64,000 nt of DNA, from positions 62,001-126,000 of the forward strand of contig CAYGZL010000032.1 in assembly GCA_964354345.1 (NCBI GenBank), in the 5' to 3' direction. A model generated the notes under the pieces. That model was not told where the DNA came from. It did not search any database and saw only the letters and a program-made list of their open reading frames with translations. Shown one piece after another: positions 42,855 to 51,779 of this stretch (positions within the stretch are counted from its first letter, which is position 1; the number at the start of each line of letters is the position of its first letter). This DNA is from CAYGZL01 sp964354345 (GTDB lineage Bacteria; Chloroflexota; Anaerolineae; Anaerolineales; UBA4823). A program made the translations under genes and the position numbers.

Positions 42855-43252
42855 CAACGATATCCACATATTCGCCACTCGCCCCCTTCAAAAATTACCT
42901 CGTATTTCCGGTCAGCCAGGTTTATCTCCAATATTTCTGCCCCATAATTGGCAATAATCTTTCCTTTACAGCCGACCAGAACCATATTGCCGCCTTTACC
43001 AGATTCCTGACATTGCATATCTTGTAAAGTAACCGTGACTGCAGCAAAAGAATCCAACTCTTGTTTAGCGTTGGCCTCCCAGGAAGCGCAAGCAGCATTT
43101 ATCAGGGCATTGGCATCCCGTGCTACCAATGCCCCGACATAGGTCTCTACAGCAGCTGTAGGATTGCTTCCGCTCCCCGCCGAGTTACAGGCTGCCAAGC
43201 CCCCTGAGATAAACAGAAATAATATTATCCCAATTTTACGGTTTAACTCCAC
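42854..43252 (-). CDS. Small lipoprotein with NTF2/DUF4878-like domain
   Basis: 132 residues. The signal peptide ends in the lipobox LAAC with Cys22, followed by a short Gly/Ser linker. The mature domain begins PTAAVETYVGALVARDANAL, the pattern of NTF2-like (DUF4878-type) lipoproteins, and ends with EVIFEGGEWRICG. It is a membrane-anchored exterior protein of unknown role. The start is GTG 43252. It follows the Rieske gene after 22 nt and is coupled to the next small gene. Confidence 0.72.
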   Translation of the reverse strand: MELNRKIGIILFLFISGGLAACNSAGSGSNPTAAVETYVGALVARDANALINAACASWEANAKQELDSFAAVTVTLQDMQCQESGKGGNMVLVGCKGKIIANYGAEILEINLADRKYEVIFEGGEWRICGYR

Positions 43253-43274
43253 AAATCCACCTGGTATTATAAGA

Positions 43275-44261
43275 TTATACTTCTGACTTTACCTTAGCGC
43301 GCTCGATCAATTCCTGACGGCGAGTCCGGTATATGACAATCGGTCGATCAGCCTGGATTAACTTCTCACCCATACGTAGCTCAGGACGTTTAGGAAGTTG
43401 AGTTTCGACTACTGTGCGATCCTGGTGAGCAATATAGATATTCAATGGCATCGCCAGGCGTGTCACTAAATCCCTCAGGAACGGTGTTCTGATGAAGCTC
43501 TGGTAAAAGCGCAAATACATGATTGTGTTTTCATCGTCCACCGGAACAAAGGCGACAAAAACCCGTACATTCGAACTGATGTAATTTTGCCACAGGTTTG
43601 GGAAGATAAACTCCAGGTGAAATGGGACAGCCGGACGACTAAGCTCTTCGGGTTTACGCGGGGGTGTGCCGTCATCCACACGGTTGAATGCATACAGGTA
43701 AAACTTATCTTCACCGTCCCACTCCGCCAACGGACCATCTACGAGAGTACGGTTACCCCGCCCGATTGTGTTGTAATGCACAAAAGGTAAATGGGCTACA
43801 TCGAGTTGATTCTCTATCACGCGCGCATAATGTGCCTTCCAGGGATCGCGCGCAGTGGCATAATTCATCCCATCCAAATTATCAAAGAAGCGGGGCGTAG
43901 GTGGATTCGGGTTATCCGTCCCCCACCAAATAAAAATTAACCCGTGCATTTCGTGGGTTGGATATCCTTTGGCTATCATTTGCTTTTGAACAGGTGCATT
44001 GCGACCAATGGCTGGGACCAGGCCACATTGACCGGAGGAAGCATATTCAAAACCATGAAATGGACACTGCAGCCGGTCAGCCAGGATTTTACCTGTGCTT
44101 AAGGCTACGCCCCGATGAGGGCAAATATCCCTTAAACAGCTTAGGTTCCCCTTGGAATCGCGCCAAAAGACTAACTTTTCACCCATGCGGATAACGCCCA
44201 GTGGCTTGCCCGGCTTTACTTCATTGGATTCCAGAACTGCATACCATTGATTGGATATCAT
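43275..44261 (-). CDS. Rieske [2Fe-2S] non-haem iron oxygenase
   Basis: 328 residues. The Rieske cluster site is CPHRGVALSTGKILADR followed by LQCPFHG, giving Cys-x-His ... Cys-x2-His near residues 47-71. The mononuclear iron site is ENQLDVAHLPFVHYN at about 150-165. It looks like the oxygenase of a ring-hydroxylating or demethylating system (choline, vanillate or pheophorbide a type). No ferredoxin reductase is nearby. ATG 44261 has GGAG at a rather long distance. It sits between glycosyltransferases and the MBOAT genes, so a sugar or lipid-carrier substrate is conceivable, though unproven. Confidence 0.87.
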   Translation of the reverse strand: MISNQWYAVLESNEVKPGKPLGVIRMGEKLVFWRDSKGNLSCLRDICPHRGVALSTGKILADRLQCPFHGFEYASSGQCGLVPAIGRNAPVQKQMIAKGYPTHEMHGLIFIWWGTDNPNPPTPRFFDNLDGMNYATARDPWKAHYARVIENQLDVAHLPFVHYNTIGRGNRTLVDGPLAEWDGEDKFYLYAFNRVDDGTPPRKPEELSRPAVPFHLEFIFPNLWQNYISSNVRVFVAFVPVDDENTIMYLRFYQSFIRTPFLRDLVTRLAMPLNIYIAHQDRTVVETQLPKRPELRMGEKLIQADRPIVIYRTRRQELIERAKVKSEV

Positions 44262-44356
44262 TGTGTTATTAACTCCGTTTGATTATTATTACATTATCAA
44301 TGCCAGACTACAAGTGATAATAGTCCTTATTTACCAATATGGCATTTGCCAACAGG

Positions 44357-45559
44357 TTAACATAGATCATGGTAAAACGCTGCTGCCTGGGCCATTACCT
44401 TTTGATAATCGGCGCGCTCCGTGATGATCTTTCGATTAAGTTCACACGCCCGATGGCGTAGATCTGGCAGGTTTACGGCCATAAGAATCGCCTCAGCAAG
44501 TCGGTCTGCATCGCCAGGATCAACGACTAAGCCGTTCACACCGGGCGTGATCCACTCCCGCAGAGAATCCAAATCGCTCACAATGGGTAGGCAGCCACAA
44601 GCCATCGCCTCCAGCAATGTGTTTGGTGTACCATCATGAGTGGTGAGGGAGACCGCTGCCTGCGCCTGACGGAACAGTTCAGCCATATGTGAACGATCCT
44701 GTCGGGGCAATAAGATCACATTCGCTGAAATCCCTAGCTTTTCAATCCAGCGATGCGCCAGTGGTTCATCAATCATCGCCGGACAAATGAAGCGCGCCTC
44801 AGGCTGTTGTTTCAATACCAACGGGATCGCTTTGAAGAATGTATCATTGCGGACATAGGCACGAAATCCGCGTGGGTTGATTATAGCAGGTAGAAAACCT
44901 GGGGGATTTACCTCCGCAGCTTCAGCCGGCACCGGAAGAGAGTAGAACAAATCAAGCTGTATCCCACCTCCCCCCGGCAACACCACAGTTGGCCGGTTCT
45001 CTGGAAAGCCCCAGGTATAAGCCAGGTGCTGGTCGCGCCGGCAATCTGTGTGCAAAGCATCGGCACGCTTCATTGTTTGCCGAGTAAACATAGCGAGTAC
45101 CGGAGAAGACTTAGCATGCAAGGTGAAGTCATTCCCCCAGACAGAAATGAGCAAAGGGCAACCGAGGTCACCCAGTGCTGCCACCATACCCTCATATGGG
45201 ATGCGCATGGCATGCACCAGGTCGGGTTGAATTTGTGAAACCAACTCGTGAAACTGACGTGATGCTCGAGGGAAAGTCAGAGGTCCAAACCATTGCCTTA
45301 GCCGGGTACGCAATCGCATCATGGTGGCATTTCCAAACCCAACACCCTGATGACTGTACGGTATCCTTTGGGCGCGACTGGTTGTTTCGGTCTTAAATTG
45401 ACTGAAAGCAATATCTAGAAAATGGGATGAAGCCAGAGGCAGGTCAGGGTTACAACGAAAAGAAGAAACCAGGTGAACTTCATCACCCCGATCCACAAAA
45501 TAGTTTATCCAATTCAACGCGGTCGGTGAACGACCATCAGCCAGGAAAAGAAGGCGCAT
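44357..45559 (-). CDS. GT4-type glycosyltransferase
   Basis: 400 residues with the GT-B fold. The N-terminal half has LLFLADGRSPTALNWINYFV, the middle has the acceptor-side pattern LISVWGNDFTLHAKSS, and the donor-side motif is HDGTPNTLLEAMACGCLPIV with the nucleotide-sugar contact E-x7-E region. It would extend a lipid-linked glycan on the cytoplasmic face. It is the third transferase in the row, 6 nt after the previous gene. Confidence 0.85.
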   Translation of the reverse strand: MRLLFLADGRSPTALNWINYFVDRGDEVHLVSSFRCNPDLPLASSHFLDIAFSQFKTETTSRAQRIPYSHQGVGFGNATMMRLRTRLRQWFGPLTFPRASRQFHELVSQIQPDLVHAMRIPYEGMVAALGDLGCPLLISVWGNDFTLHAKSSPVLAMFTRQTMKRADALHTDCRRDQHLAYTWGFPENRPTVVLPGGGGIQLDLFYSLPVPAEAAEVNPPGFLPAIINPRGFRAYVRNDTFFKAIPLVLKQQPEARFICPAMIDEPLAHRWIEKLGISANVILLPRQDRSHMAELFRQAQAAVSLTTHDGTPNTLLEAMACGCLPIVSDLDSLREWITPGVNGLVVDPGDADRLAEAILMAVNLPDLRHRACELNRKIITERADYQKVMAQAAAFYHDLC

Positions 45560-45565
45560 AATTAT

Positions 45566-46735
45566 CTAATGTTTCAATAGCGTTGCAGACTGGATAAAAA
45601 CATCCACCATGGCTTCCAGGTTGAATTCAGTAAAGACTCTCCGATAAGCCATCTCTCCCATCCGACGTAACCGTCCAAGATCAGAGAGTGCTTCCCGCAG
45701 GGCATCCTGTAAATCTTCCAGATTTCCTGCTCGAACGCGCCAGCCATTCTCCGGGCGGATCAAGTCATCCTGAGTTCCATCGCCTTCCGCCACGATGACT
45801 GGCAGACCGTAGGACATAGCTTCCTGGATTGCTAATCCTCCGGTACCAGGTAAGACAAACAAATCGGCCGAGGCGAACAATGGAGTTAATTCTGTCCCAC
45901 GCCGCTCGCCTACCAACTCCACGAAGGGGTAAATTGCCGCAGCTAATTCATGAAGCCTGGGTCGCTCAGGGCCCTCACCGACAATAACCAAACGCGGTTG
46001 CAACGAGTCTGGTAAACCTGCACAGGCTCGGATAAGGTTATCCACCCGCTTACGCGCCTGGAGGCGACCAACAAATAAGACAGTCAGTCGCTCTCCGGGT
46101 TTGATTACCCGTTCTGGAGGAGGATTGCGCGGTTGATGTGCAACGGCGTTCGGTGCTACAAATACCCGCCCAGATGGGACACCCAGGCGACAATATTCCT
46201 CAGCCCCGCGTTGACTATAGGCAATCACCCCATCGAGTGAGTCTAAGAATCGTTTCCGACTACGCTGGTGAATGGATGACAATAAACCATTAATTTCTGG
46301 TGCACCCAGCCCCCATCCAATCACGGCACGTTCTTGGGCATGCATCCAGCGTACAGCAGCAGAGGTGCTCAGGTAACGCGGATTTGCTTCGACAATTAGC
46401 ACCTCAGGTTGCCAGCCTTTCAACCATGACAGGAGCCCTTCCTGATAGCACTGGTAGAAGGGTGATCCTGGCTGAAACAAATGCCAATTTCTGACCAGCT
46501 TGAGATGAGCGATTACCAACTGGTCTCCGACAGCAATCTTCTCGTTTAGTAAGGGCTGCCCTGCCAGGACACTCAATCCACCTATGCACGCCTCGGCCAG
46601 GGTTTCGAAGAAGCTAACCCGATAAGCTGGCAAGACACGCTGCTGCACAGCCAGCCTACCCGGGAAATCCAACCTCTTCCCTGCTCCAGGGTGGTGTGCG
46701 GATAATTTTTCTAATCCAGCTCCTGATCTATCCAT
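45566..46735 (-). CDS. GT4-type glycosyltransferase
   Basis: 389 residues, GT-B fold. Signature parts are VLFVGRLQARKRVDNLIRAC, RLVIVGEGPERPRL and LPGTGGLAIQEAMSYGLPVI. The first 40 residues are atypical and may not all be translated. It follows the previous gene after 5 nt. Donor and acceptor sugars cannot be told from the sequence; ManNAcA is a candidate given wecB and wecC upstream. Confidence 0.85.
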   Translation of the reverse strand: MDRSGAGLEKLSAHHPGAGKRLDFPGRLAVQQRVLPAYRVSFFETLAEACIGGLSVLAGQPLLNEKIAVGDQLVIAHLKLVRNWHLFQPGSPFYQCYQEGLLSWLKGWQPEVLIVEANPRYLSTSAAVRWMHAQERAVIGWGLGAPEINGLLSSIHQRSRKRFLDSLDGVIAYSQRGAEEYCRLGVPSGRVFVAPNAVAHQPRNPPPERVIKPGERLTVLFVGRLQARKRVDNLIRACAGLPDSLQPRLVIVGEGPERPRLHELAAAIYPFVELVGERRGTELTPLFASADLFVLPGTGGLAIQEAMSYGLPVIVAEGDGTQDDLIRPENGWRVRAGNLEDLQDALREALSDLGRLRRMGEMAYRRVFTEFNLEAMVDVFIQSATLLKH

Positions 46736-46740
46736 AATGA

Positions 46741-47820
46741 TTAATCAATTACGGCGAGATAACCGGTGACCATTTGCTCCAGGCTGAATAAAGATTCCGC
46801 CCGTTTGCGTGCGGTCTGGCGCAACTGTGCCTGATCCTGATAAATTTCCACCGCCCCAGCGATCAATCCATTCACATCCGGAGGATCAAGACGCCAGGGA
46901 TCTCCCCCATATGCAACGACTCGACCAGCCTCAGCACCGACTAATTCGGGCAGCGCGCCGGTATCAAAAGCCAACACCGGCAACCCACAAGCCAGGGCTT
47001 CGATCACCGAGTTGGGGCAGGCAGCGTTCACATCAGCAGAATAGAGCAGGTGCGCCGAACGGTCAATTTGCGGAATCTGCTCGCCCGGCACCGAGCCAAC
47101 CCAATTAATCTTCAAGACGTTATTTTGACCAGAATCTGCTAATCGCCTGTTCCAATAATTCTTTAATTTCGGATCCAGACGGCCGACTACGCTCAATTCC
47201 ACGTGCGTATTTTCTGACTGCCCCCTCTGCTGCTGAAACCATTCCGATAAACCTGACGCAAGCTGTATTGCTACATCCAGACCAGACTCATACCCACCCA
47301 TCAGACTGCCTTCTACTATCAATACCCGGCATTGATCCGTCGGGCGGTCTTGCGGGCCTTCGGGTGTATATTGTTGAAGATCCACGCCATTATAGACAAT
47401 ACAACTCGTCGCGGGTGTTTTCCCATACTCCCGCTCCCACCACCGCTGCGAAAATTCGCTTTGGTATACAATTCGGCTGGCCAACCGAGAACGAATCAAG
47501 GCCAGAATCCAGTTCCCATACTCAGCTCGTAAGAATAATCGCAGATGGATCGGCTTTTGTCCTGACTTACGCACCTTATGCAGCCAATTTATCCCATTTA
47601 GGCGCTGGATAATCGGGATACCTCGTCTCCGTACTCGCCAGAGCTCAGTCACTTGTCGAGTGCCGCCAATCACCAAAACCGCCTGATAGGGTAGATCACG
47701 CAGGTCATCAGTCACATGGATGCCGCGTTCGAGCAGCCCAGCCTTGAACTTATTCCGAAAAGAAACCATTCCCCCAACACCAGATACGCGCGGGATCAGA
47801 CAAATCCGAGTTACACTCAT
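46741..47820 (-). CDS. GT4-type glycosyltransferase
   Basis: 359 residues from ATG 47820, which lies 1 nt after the acyltransferase stop (TGAGATG). It has IPRVSGVGGMVSFRNKFKAGL at the start, VYNGVDLQQYTPEG, VEGSLMGGYESGLDVAIQLA, and the donor motif ACPNSVIEALACGLPVLAFD. Upstream in-frame ATGs would add up to 49 residues from within the acyltransferase gene and are rejected. It would act early in building the glycan, as the first of three transferases. Confidence 0.85.
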   Translation of the reverse strand: MSVTRICLIPRVSGVGGMVSFRNKFKAGLLERGIHVTDDLRDLPYQAVLVIGGTRQVTELWRVRRRGIPIIQRLNGINWLHKVRKSGQKPIHLRLFLRAEYGNWILALIRSRLASRIVYQSEFSQRWWEREYGKTPATSCIVYNGVDLQQYTPEGPQDRPTDQCRVLIVEGSLMGGYESGLDVAIQLASGLSEWFQQQRGQSENTHVELSVVGRLDPKLKNYWNRRLADSGQNNVLKINWVGSVPGEQIPQIDRSAHLLYSADVNAACPNSVIEALACGLPVLAFDTGALPELVGAEAGRVVAYGGDPWRLDPPDVNGLIAGAVEIYQDQAQLRQTARKRAESLFSLEQMVTGYLAVID

Positions 47821-47821
47821 C

Positions 47822-48274
47822 TCACTCTTCCCGCTTGCCGACGCAGCGCGCCGGTACGCCGGCCCAGATTTCCCTTTCACCGGTAGATTGTAAGAGAACC
47901 GCATTCGCACCGACAACCGTTCCGCAACCCACACGCAGTACACCTGTTTTGCACAGAATCTTCGCACCCGGCGCCAGGATTACATCATCTTCCACAACAA
48001 TGCCTTCAAAACTTGATCGCTGAACAGGACGATAAATATCGGCGCGACCCAGGGTGACTCCCGGATAAATTTTGACCCGATCGCCAATCACGCATCGTGA
48101 ATGAATGACCACACCAAATCCGCCATGAGCCAGCTCGAATCCTTGTCCGATCGGGACAGAGCGAGGGATTTCAACCCCTAACGATTTTAAGACCAGATAA
48201 GCCAACCGACCGACAACTGGCCAACGTCGCATATAAACCAGAGACGTAGGAAAATCATGCGCCATACGAATCAC
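47822..48274 (-). CDS. Serine-acetyltransferase-like hexapeptide acyltransferase
   Basis: 150 residues with left-handed beta-helix repeats of the CysE/WbbJ kind: IGQGFELAHGGFGVVIHSRC, IGDRVKIYPGVTLG, VEDDVILAPGAKILCKTGVL, VGCGTVVGANAVLLQST. It lacks the long N-terminal part of true CysE. Within a glycan operon it probably acetylates a sugar amine or hydroxyl. GTG 48274 starts 12 nt after the wecB stop; ATG 48265 is an alternative. Confidence 0.82.
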   Translation of the reverse strand: MIRMAHDFPTSLVYMRRWPVVGRLAYLVLKSLGVEIPRSVPIGQGFELAHGGFGVVIHSRCVIGDRVKIYPGVTLGRADIYRPVQRSSFEGIVVEDDVILAPGAKILCKTGVLRVGCGTVVGANAVLLQSTGEREIWAGVPARCVGKREE

Positions 48275-48286
48275 TAGGGAGGGCGA

Positions 48287-49435
48287 TCAAGAATTTTCGA
48301 TCAACGCCTGAACAATCCGCTGCGCAGCATGTCCATCGCCATATGGGTTTACAGCCTTAGCCATGGCTGAGTAAGCCGTTGGATCGTCCAACAAGCGGCA
48401 GGTCTCGGTTACAATCTGCTCCATATCAGTGCCTACCAAACGAACTGTCCCGGCTTCGACCCCTTCCGGTCGTTCAGTTACCCGCCGCAATACCAAAACG
48501 GGCACCCCCAACCCGGGGGCTTCCTCCTGCAAGCCACCCGAATCGGTCAACACCAGTGTCGACCGTTTCATAACATGAACCATGGGCAAATAATCCAGTG
48601 GAGGAAGCAGGGTAATATTCGGTACACCACCCAGCAACCGATAAACTGGCTCCTGGACATTTGGATTCAAGTGAACCGGATAAACCACCCTCAACCGGTT
48701 GCCGTAAATTTCCGTCAGGCGGACCAAAGCCCGGCAGATATGCTCTAATGGTTGGCCAAAGTTCTCACGCCGGTGAGCTGTAACCAGGATCAAGCGCGGC
48801 TCATGGGCATTCACCTCGGGTGTTGTTCCTCGGGGTAAACCGAGACGCTCAAATAGCTCAGTGATTTCCATTGGAATAGATAAACTTGCTACTGATCGCA
48901 GCGCATCGATCACCGGATTTCCGGTCACTATAACTTGGTTTGCTGGTACTCCTTCGCGTAATAAATTATCCCGCGACCACGAAGTGGGCGCAAAATGTAA
49001 ATCTGCCACCACCCCAGCGACTCGACGGTTGATTTCTTCTGGGAATGGTTGCCATTTATCCCCTGTTCGCAAACCGGCTTCTACATGCCCCACCCTTATA
49101 CGTCGGTAATATCCCAGCAAAGCAGCCGCCATGACAGTTGTTGTATCGCCCTGGACCAAAATCCAATCCGGCTTTAACCTCTCCAGAACTGGATCCAGAT
49201 CGGTTAAGACAGCTGCGGTAAGCTCAGCCAGGGACTGGTTGGAGCGCATTAAGTTTAGATCAATATCCGGGGTGATCTGGAACAGGTTCAATACCTGGTC
49301 CAACATCTGGCGATGTTGCGCAGTCACGCAAACTCGCGCTTCAACACCTGGCTCAATAGCCAGGCGCTGCACCACCGGGGCCATTTTTACGGCTTCTGGT
49401 CGGGTACCAAAAATAGATAGAACGTGGAGTGTCAT
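48287..49435 (-). CDS. wecB: UDP-N-acetylglucosamine 2-epimerase (non-hydrolysing)
   Basis: Interconverts UDP-GlcNAc and UDP-ManNAc, supplying the substrate of the downstream dehydrogenase. 382 residues with FGTRPEAVKMAPVV at the start, VQGDTTTVMAAAL, HVEAGLRTGDKWQPFPEEIN, TAHRRENFG, and LTDSGGLQEEAPGLGVPVLV. Start ATG 49435 gives the standard family N-terminus. wecC lies just upstream on the same strand. Confidence 0.93.
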   Translation of the reverse strand: MTLHVLSIFGTRPEAVKMAPVVQRLAIEPGVEARVCVTAQHRQMLDQVLNLFQITPDIDLNLMRSNQSLAELTAAVLTDLDPVLERLKPDWILVQGDTTTVMAAALLGYYRRIRVGHVEAGLRTGDKWQPFPEEINRRVAGVVADLHFAPTSWSRDNLLREGVPANQVIVTGNPVIDALRSVASLSIPMEITELFERLGLPRGTTPEVNAHEPRLILVTAHRRENFGQPLEHICRALVRLTEIYGNRLRVVYPVHLNPNVQEPVYRLLGGVPNITLLPPLDYLPMVHVMKRSTLVLTDSGGLQEEAPGLGVPVLVLRRVTERPEGVEAGTVRLVGTDMEQIVTETCRLLDDPTAYSAMAKAVNPYGDGHAAQRIVQALIENS

Positions 49436-49464
49436 TAAATAATTTACTTTTTCAATGAAAGGGG

Positions 49465-50757
49465 TTACCCATCCACGCCTAACCGGAAGAGCTGAAAACC
49501 AGCCTTCTCCCAATTCTGAACTGGCCATCCATTTACGGCATCCACCAGCACTCGTGCCGAGGTTTGTGTGGCTACCTCATCCGGATTCAACTGACACAGG
49601 GAAGCATGCCCCACCAACAGTACGATCAACTGGGCATCATGGATAGCGGTCGACCAGGAGGGCATACTCAACACACCAGATAGTTGGGCATCGGGTCTAT
49701 AAGGTTCATAGACGCGCACCTGGGCGCCAGCCTCAGCTAATAAATGAGCCACTACAATTGCCGGGCTTTCCCGCAGATCATCTACATCTGGTTTATATGC
49801 CAGGCCCAAGATAGCAATTCTGGCATCATTCAGATCTTGCTCAGGAAATTTACTTTTTAACGCCGTTTGGATTAATCGAACAACATGGAGAGGTTGCTCA
49901 TCGTTGACCTGGCGAGCTGTGCGGACCAAAGGGGTCAGGTCCGGTGCAGCCTCCACAAAAAACCAGGGATCCACCCCAATACAATGCCCACCCACACCAG
50001 GACCTGGACGTAATATTTTCACGCGCGGGTGCAGATTTGCGATCCTAATCGCTTCCCAAATATCAACCCCAAAACGCTCGGCCAGACGAGCAAATTCGTT
50101 GGCTAACGCAATATTCACATCTCGGTAGGTATTTTCCATCAGCTTGATCATCTCAGCACTGGTTGCATCAGTCAAGATGATCTGGCTACGAACGAAGGTG
50201 GCGTATAAATCGCGTCCCGCTTCTGCTGAAGCGCGGTCAATCCCTCCAATGACACGCGCATTCTCGATTAACTCTCGAAGGATCTGACCGGGTAATACAC
50301 GTTCCGGGGTATACGCCAGATAGAAATCGCCTCCGACCTTCAGACCAGAGCGTTCCAGGATTGGGGCTACTACATCCCGTGTAGTACAGGGAGGCGAGGT
50401 TGACTCTAAAACCACCAAATTACCGGTTTGGAGGTGCGGAATAATCGACTCGGCCGCAGTCTGCACAAAGCTTAAATCGGCGCGTTTATCCGCATAAAAG
50501 GGGGTCGGGACCGCAATGATAAAAGCATCCGCAGGTTCAGGTGCTTCACTGATGGAGAGATTGCCCGAATCCAAAGCTGCCTGAACCAGATTGCGCAGTC
50601 CGGGTTCATGGATATGTATACCCCCATTGCGAAGAATTTCAACCACTTGGGGATTGATATCGACGCCGACCACCCGCAGGCCGTGGGTAGCGAAAGTGCT
50701 GGCGGTTGGCAAGCCGATGTAACCTAAACCCAAGACACAAATCTTATCAAACTTCAC
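49465..50757 (-). CDS. wecC: UDP-N-acetyl-D-mannosamine dehydrogenase
   Basis: Oxidises UDP-ManNAc to UDP-ManNAcA with two NAD+. 430 residues from GTG 50757, which has AGGAG with a 6-nt spacing; TTG 50763 is less likely. The NAD motif GLGYIGLP is near residue 10, YTPERVLPG near 150, and the catalytic cysteine (about 259) in GPGVGGHCIGVDPWF. The third domain has LGLAYKPDVDDLRESPA. With wecB next to it, the pair supplies ManNAcA for a surface glycan. It opens the long minus-strand array and is divergent from lexA. Confidence 0.93.
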   Translation of the reverse strand: MKFDKICVLGLGYIGLPTASTFATHGLRVVGVDINPQVVEILRNGGIHIHEPGLRNLVQAALDSGNLSISEAPEPADAFIIAVPTPFYADKRADLSFVQTAAESIIPHLQTGNLVVLESTSPPCTTRDVVAPILERSGLKVGGDFYLAYTPERVLPGQILRELIENARVIGGIDRASAEAGRDLYATFVRSQIILTDATSAEMIKLMENTYRDVNIALANEFARLAERFGVDIWEAIRIANLHPRVKILRPGPGVGGHCIGVDPWFFVEAAPDLTPLVRTARQVNDEQPLHVVRLIQTALKSKFPEQDLNDARIAILGLAYKPDVDDLRESPAIVVAHLLAEAGAQVRVYEPYRPDAQLSGVLSMPSWSTAIHDAQLIVLLVGHASLCQLNPDEVATQTSARVLVDAVNGWPVQNWEKAGFQLFRLGVDG

Positions 50758-50848
50758 AAGCAACTCCTATATATCCGCTAAGGTCATCAGATTATCCCAT
50801 AATCCCGAAATTTCTTGTGGATGAGTTTAATAGATCACAACAAAACCC

Positions 50849-50900
50849 TTGACATCGAACATACGTTCGTGTTATTATGGGTATATCGAACAATTGTTTT
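50849..50900 (+). promoter_or_regulatory. lexA promoter with two LexA boxes
   Basis: TTGACA (50849-50854) and TATTAT (50873-50878) are 18 nt apart. The perfect palindrome CGAACATACGTTCG (50856-50869) fills the spacer and matches the Gram-positive SOS consensus CGAAC-N4-GTTCG. A second, weaker site CGAACAATTGTTTT lies at 50887-50900. Autorepression by LexA is expected. Confidence 0.85.
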
Positions 50901-50923
50901 ATAAAGCCATAGGAGAGTAAGCG

Positions 50924-51694
50924 ATGGCCAGACGACGCAGTAAAGTATTGAGTGAAAAACAGAAGAAAGTTCTGGAGGTTCTCGAAACCTACCAAATCAA
51001 ACAGGGTCGCCCACCCTCCATTCGTGAGATTGGCCTACAGGCTGGCATATCTTCCACTTCCGTGGTGAATTATTACCTGGACCAACTGAAAGAGTTGGGA
51101 TATATCGAACGAGACAATCGAGTCTCAAGAGGCATTCGCATCCTGAAAACCCTCGAGCAGGTTACCAACCCAGTGTTTGGTAGCGCCAGGGCTGGAGCAG
51201 CTAAAGGCGTGGCCGCACTCAAGCAGACCGCACAAAATTTACGCCAGGCAGTGGAAGGAGTTCTGCAGATTCCACTCGTAGGACGGATCGTGGCTGGCGC
51301 TCCCATGCCGGTGCCTCCTTCAGATTTCTCTTACTTTGACGCTGAAAGTATGGTTGAGATTGCCAGTAGCCTGCTGCCCGGTCGTGAGAAAGCCAGCAAC
51401 GACTTGTTCGCTTTGGAAGTCAAGGGAGACTCCATGATCGATGCCATGATCAACGAAGGCGACATCGTAATCATGAAACCGGCTCAGGAAGCCCGCAACG
51501 GCGAAATGGTAGCGATTTGGTTAAAAGACAAGGATGAAACGACCCTGAAGTATTTCTACCTGGAGAATGGCAAGGTGAGGCTGCAACCAGCCAATCCAAC
51601 CATGCCACCTATTATTATTGAAGATCCGCGCACCGTACAAATCCAGGGCAAAGTTGTCATGGTAATTCGCCAGGTAGCTGGAAAGCCCTCATAA
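50924..51694 (+). CDS. lexA: LexA SOS repressor
   Basis: LexA represses DNA-damage genes until RecA stimulates its self-cleavage. The N-terminal winged helix is at about 10-75 (RPPSIREIGLQAGISSTSVV). Cleavage is at Ala124-Gly125 (RIVAGAPM), and the Ser170-Lys209 dyad is in VKGDSMIDA and TTLKYFY. It is 256 residues, some 40-50 more than usual. The extra part (about 80-115) is an Ala-rich, basic linker between the DNA-binding and protease domains. AGGAG precedes ATG 50924. Two LexA boxes sit in its promoter. Confidence 0.94.
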   Translation: MARRRSKVLSEKQKKVLEVLETYQIKQGRPPSIREIGLQAGISSTSVVNYYLDQLKELGYIERDNRVSRGIRILKTLEQVTNPVFGSARAGAAKGVAALKQTAQNLRQAVEGVLQIPLVGRIVAGAPMPVPPSDFSYFDAESMVEIASSLLPGREKASNDLFALEVKGDSMIDAMINEGDIVIMKPAQEARNGEMVAIWLKDKDETTLKYFYLENGKVRLQPANPTMPPIIIEDPRTVQIQGKVVMVIRQVAGKPS

Positions 51695-51730
51695 ACCCCA
51701 GACGATAATAAAAATCGGAACTAGTAGAGA

Positions 51731-51757
51731 CCGCTCCTCCAGCCTCGAGGAGCGGTT
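51731..51757. terminator. Bidirectional terminator between lexA and the lamin-tail gene
   Basis: ACCGCTCCTC (51731-51740) pairs with GAGGAGCGGT (51748-51757) over a 7-nt loop, with a T-rich stretch after it (TTTACTATTT). It lies between two convergent genes and can serve both. Confidence 0.65.
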
Positions 51758-51779
51758 TACTATTTCCATTCGTGGGTAA

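Noticed and set aside
47821..47967. Extended N-terminus of the glycosyltransferase at 46741
   Set aside because: The extra 49 codons lie inside the acyltransferase gene and resemble no GT4 start; ATG 47820 fits the operon junction.
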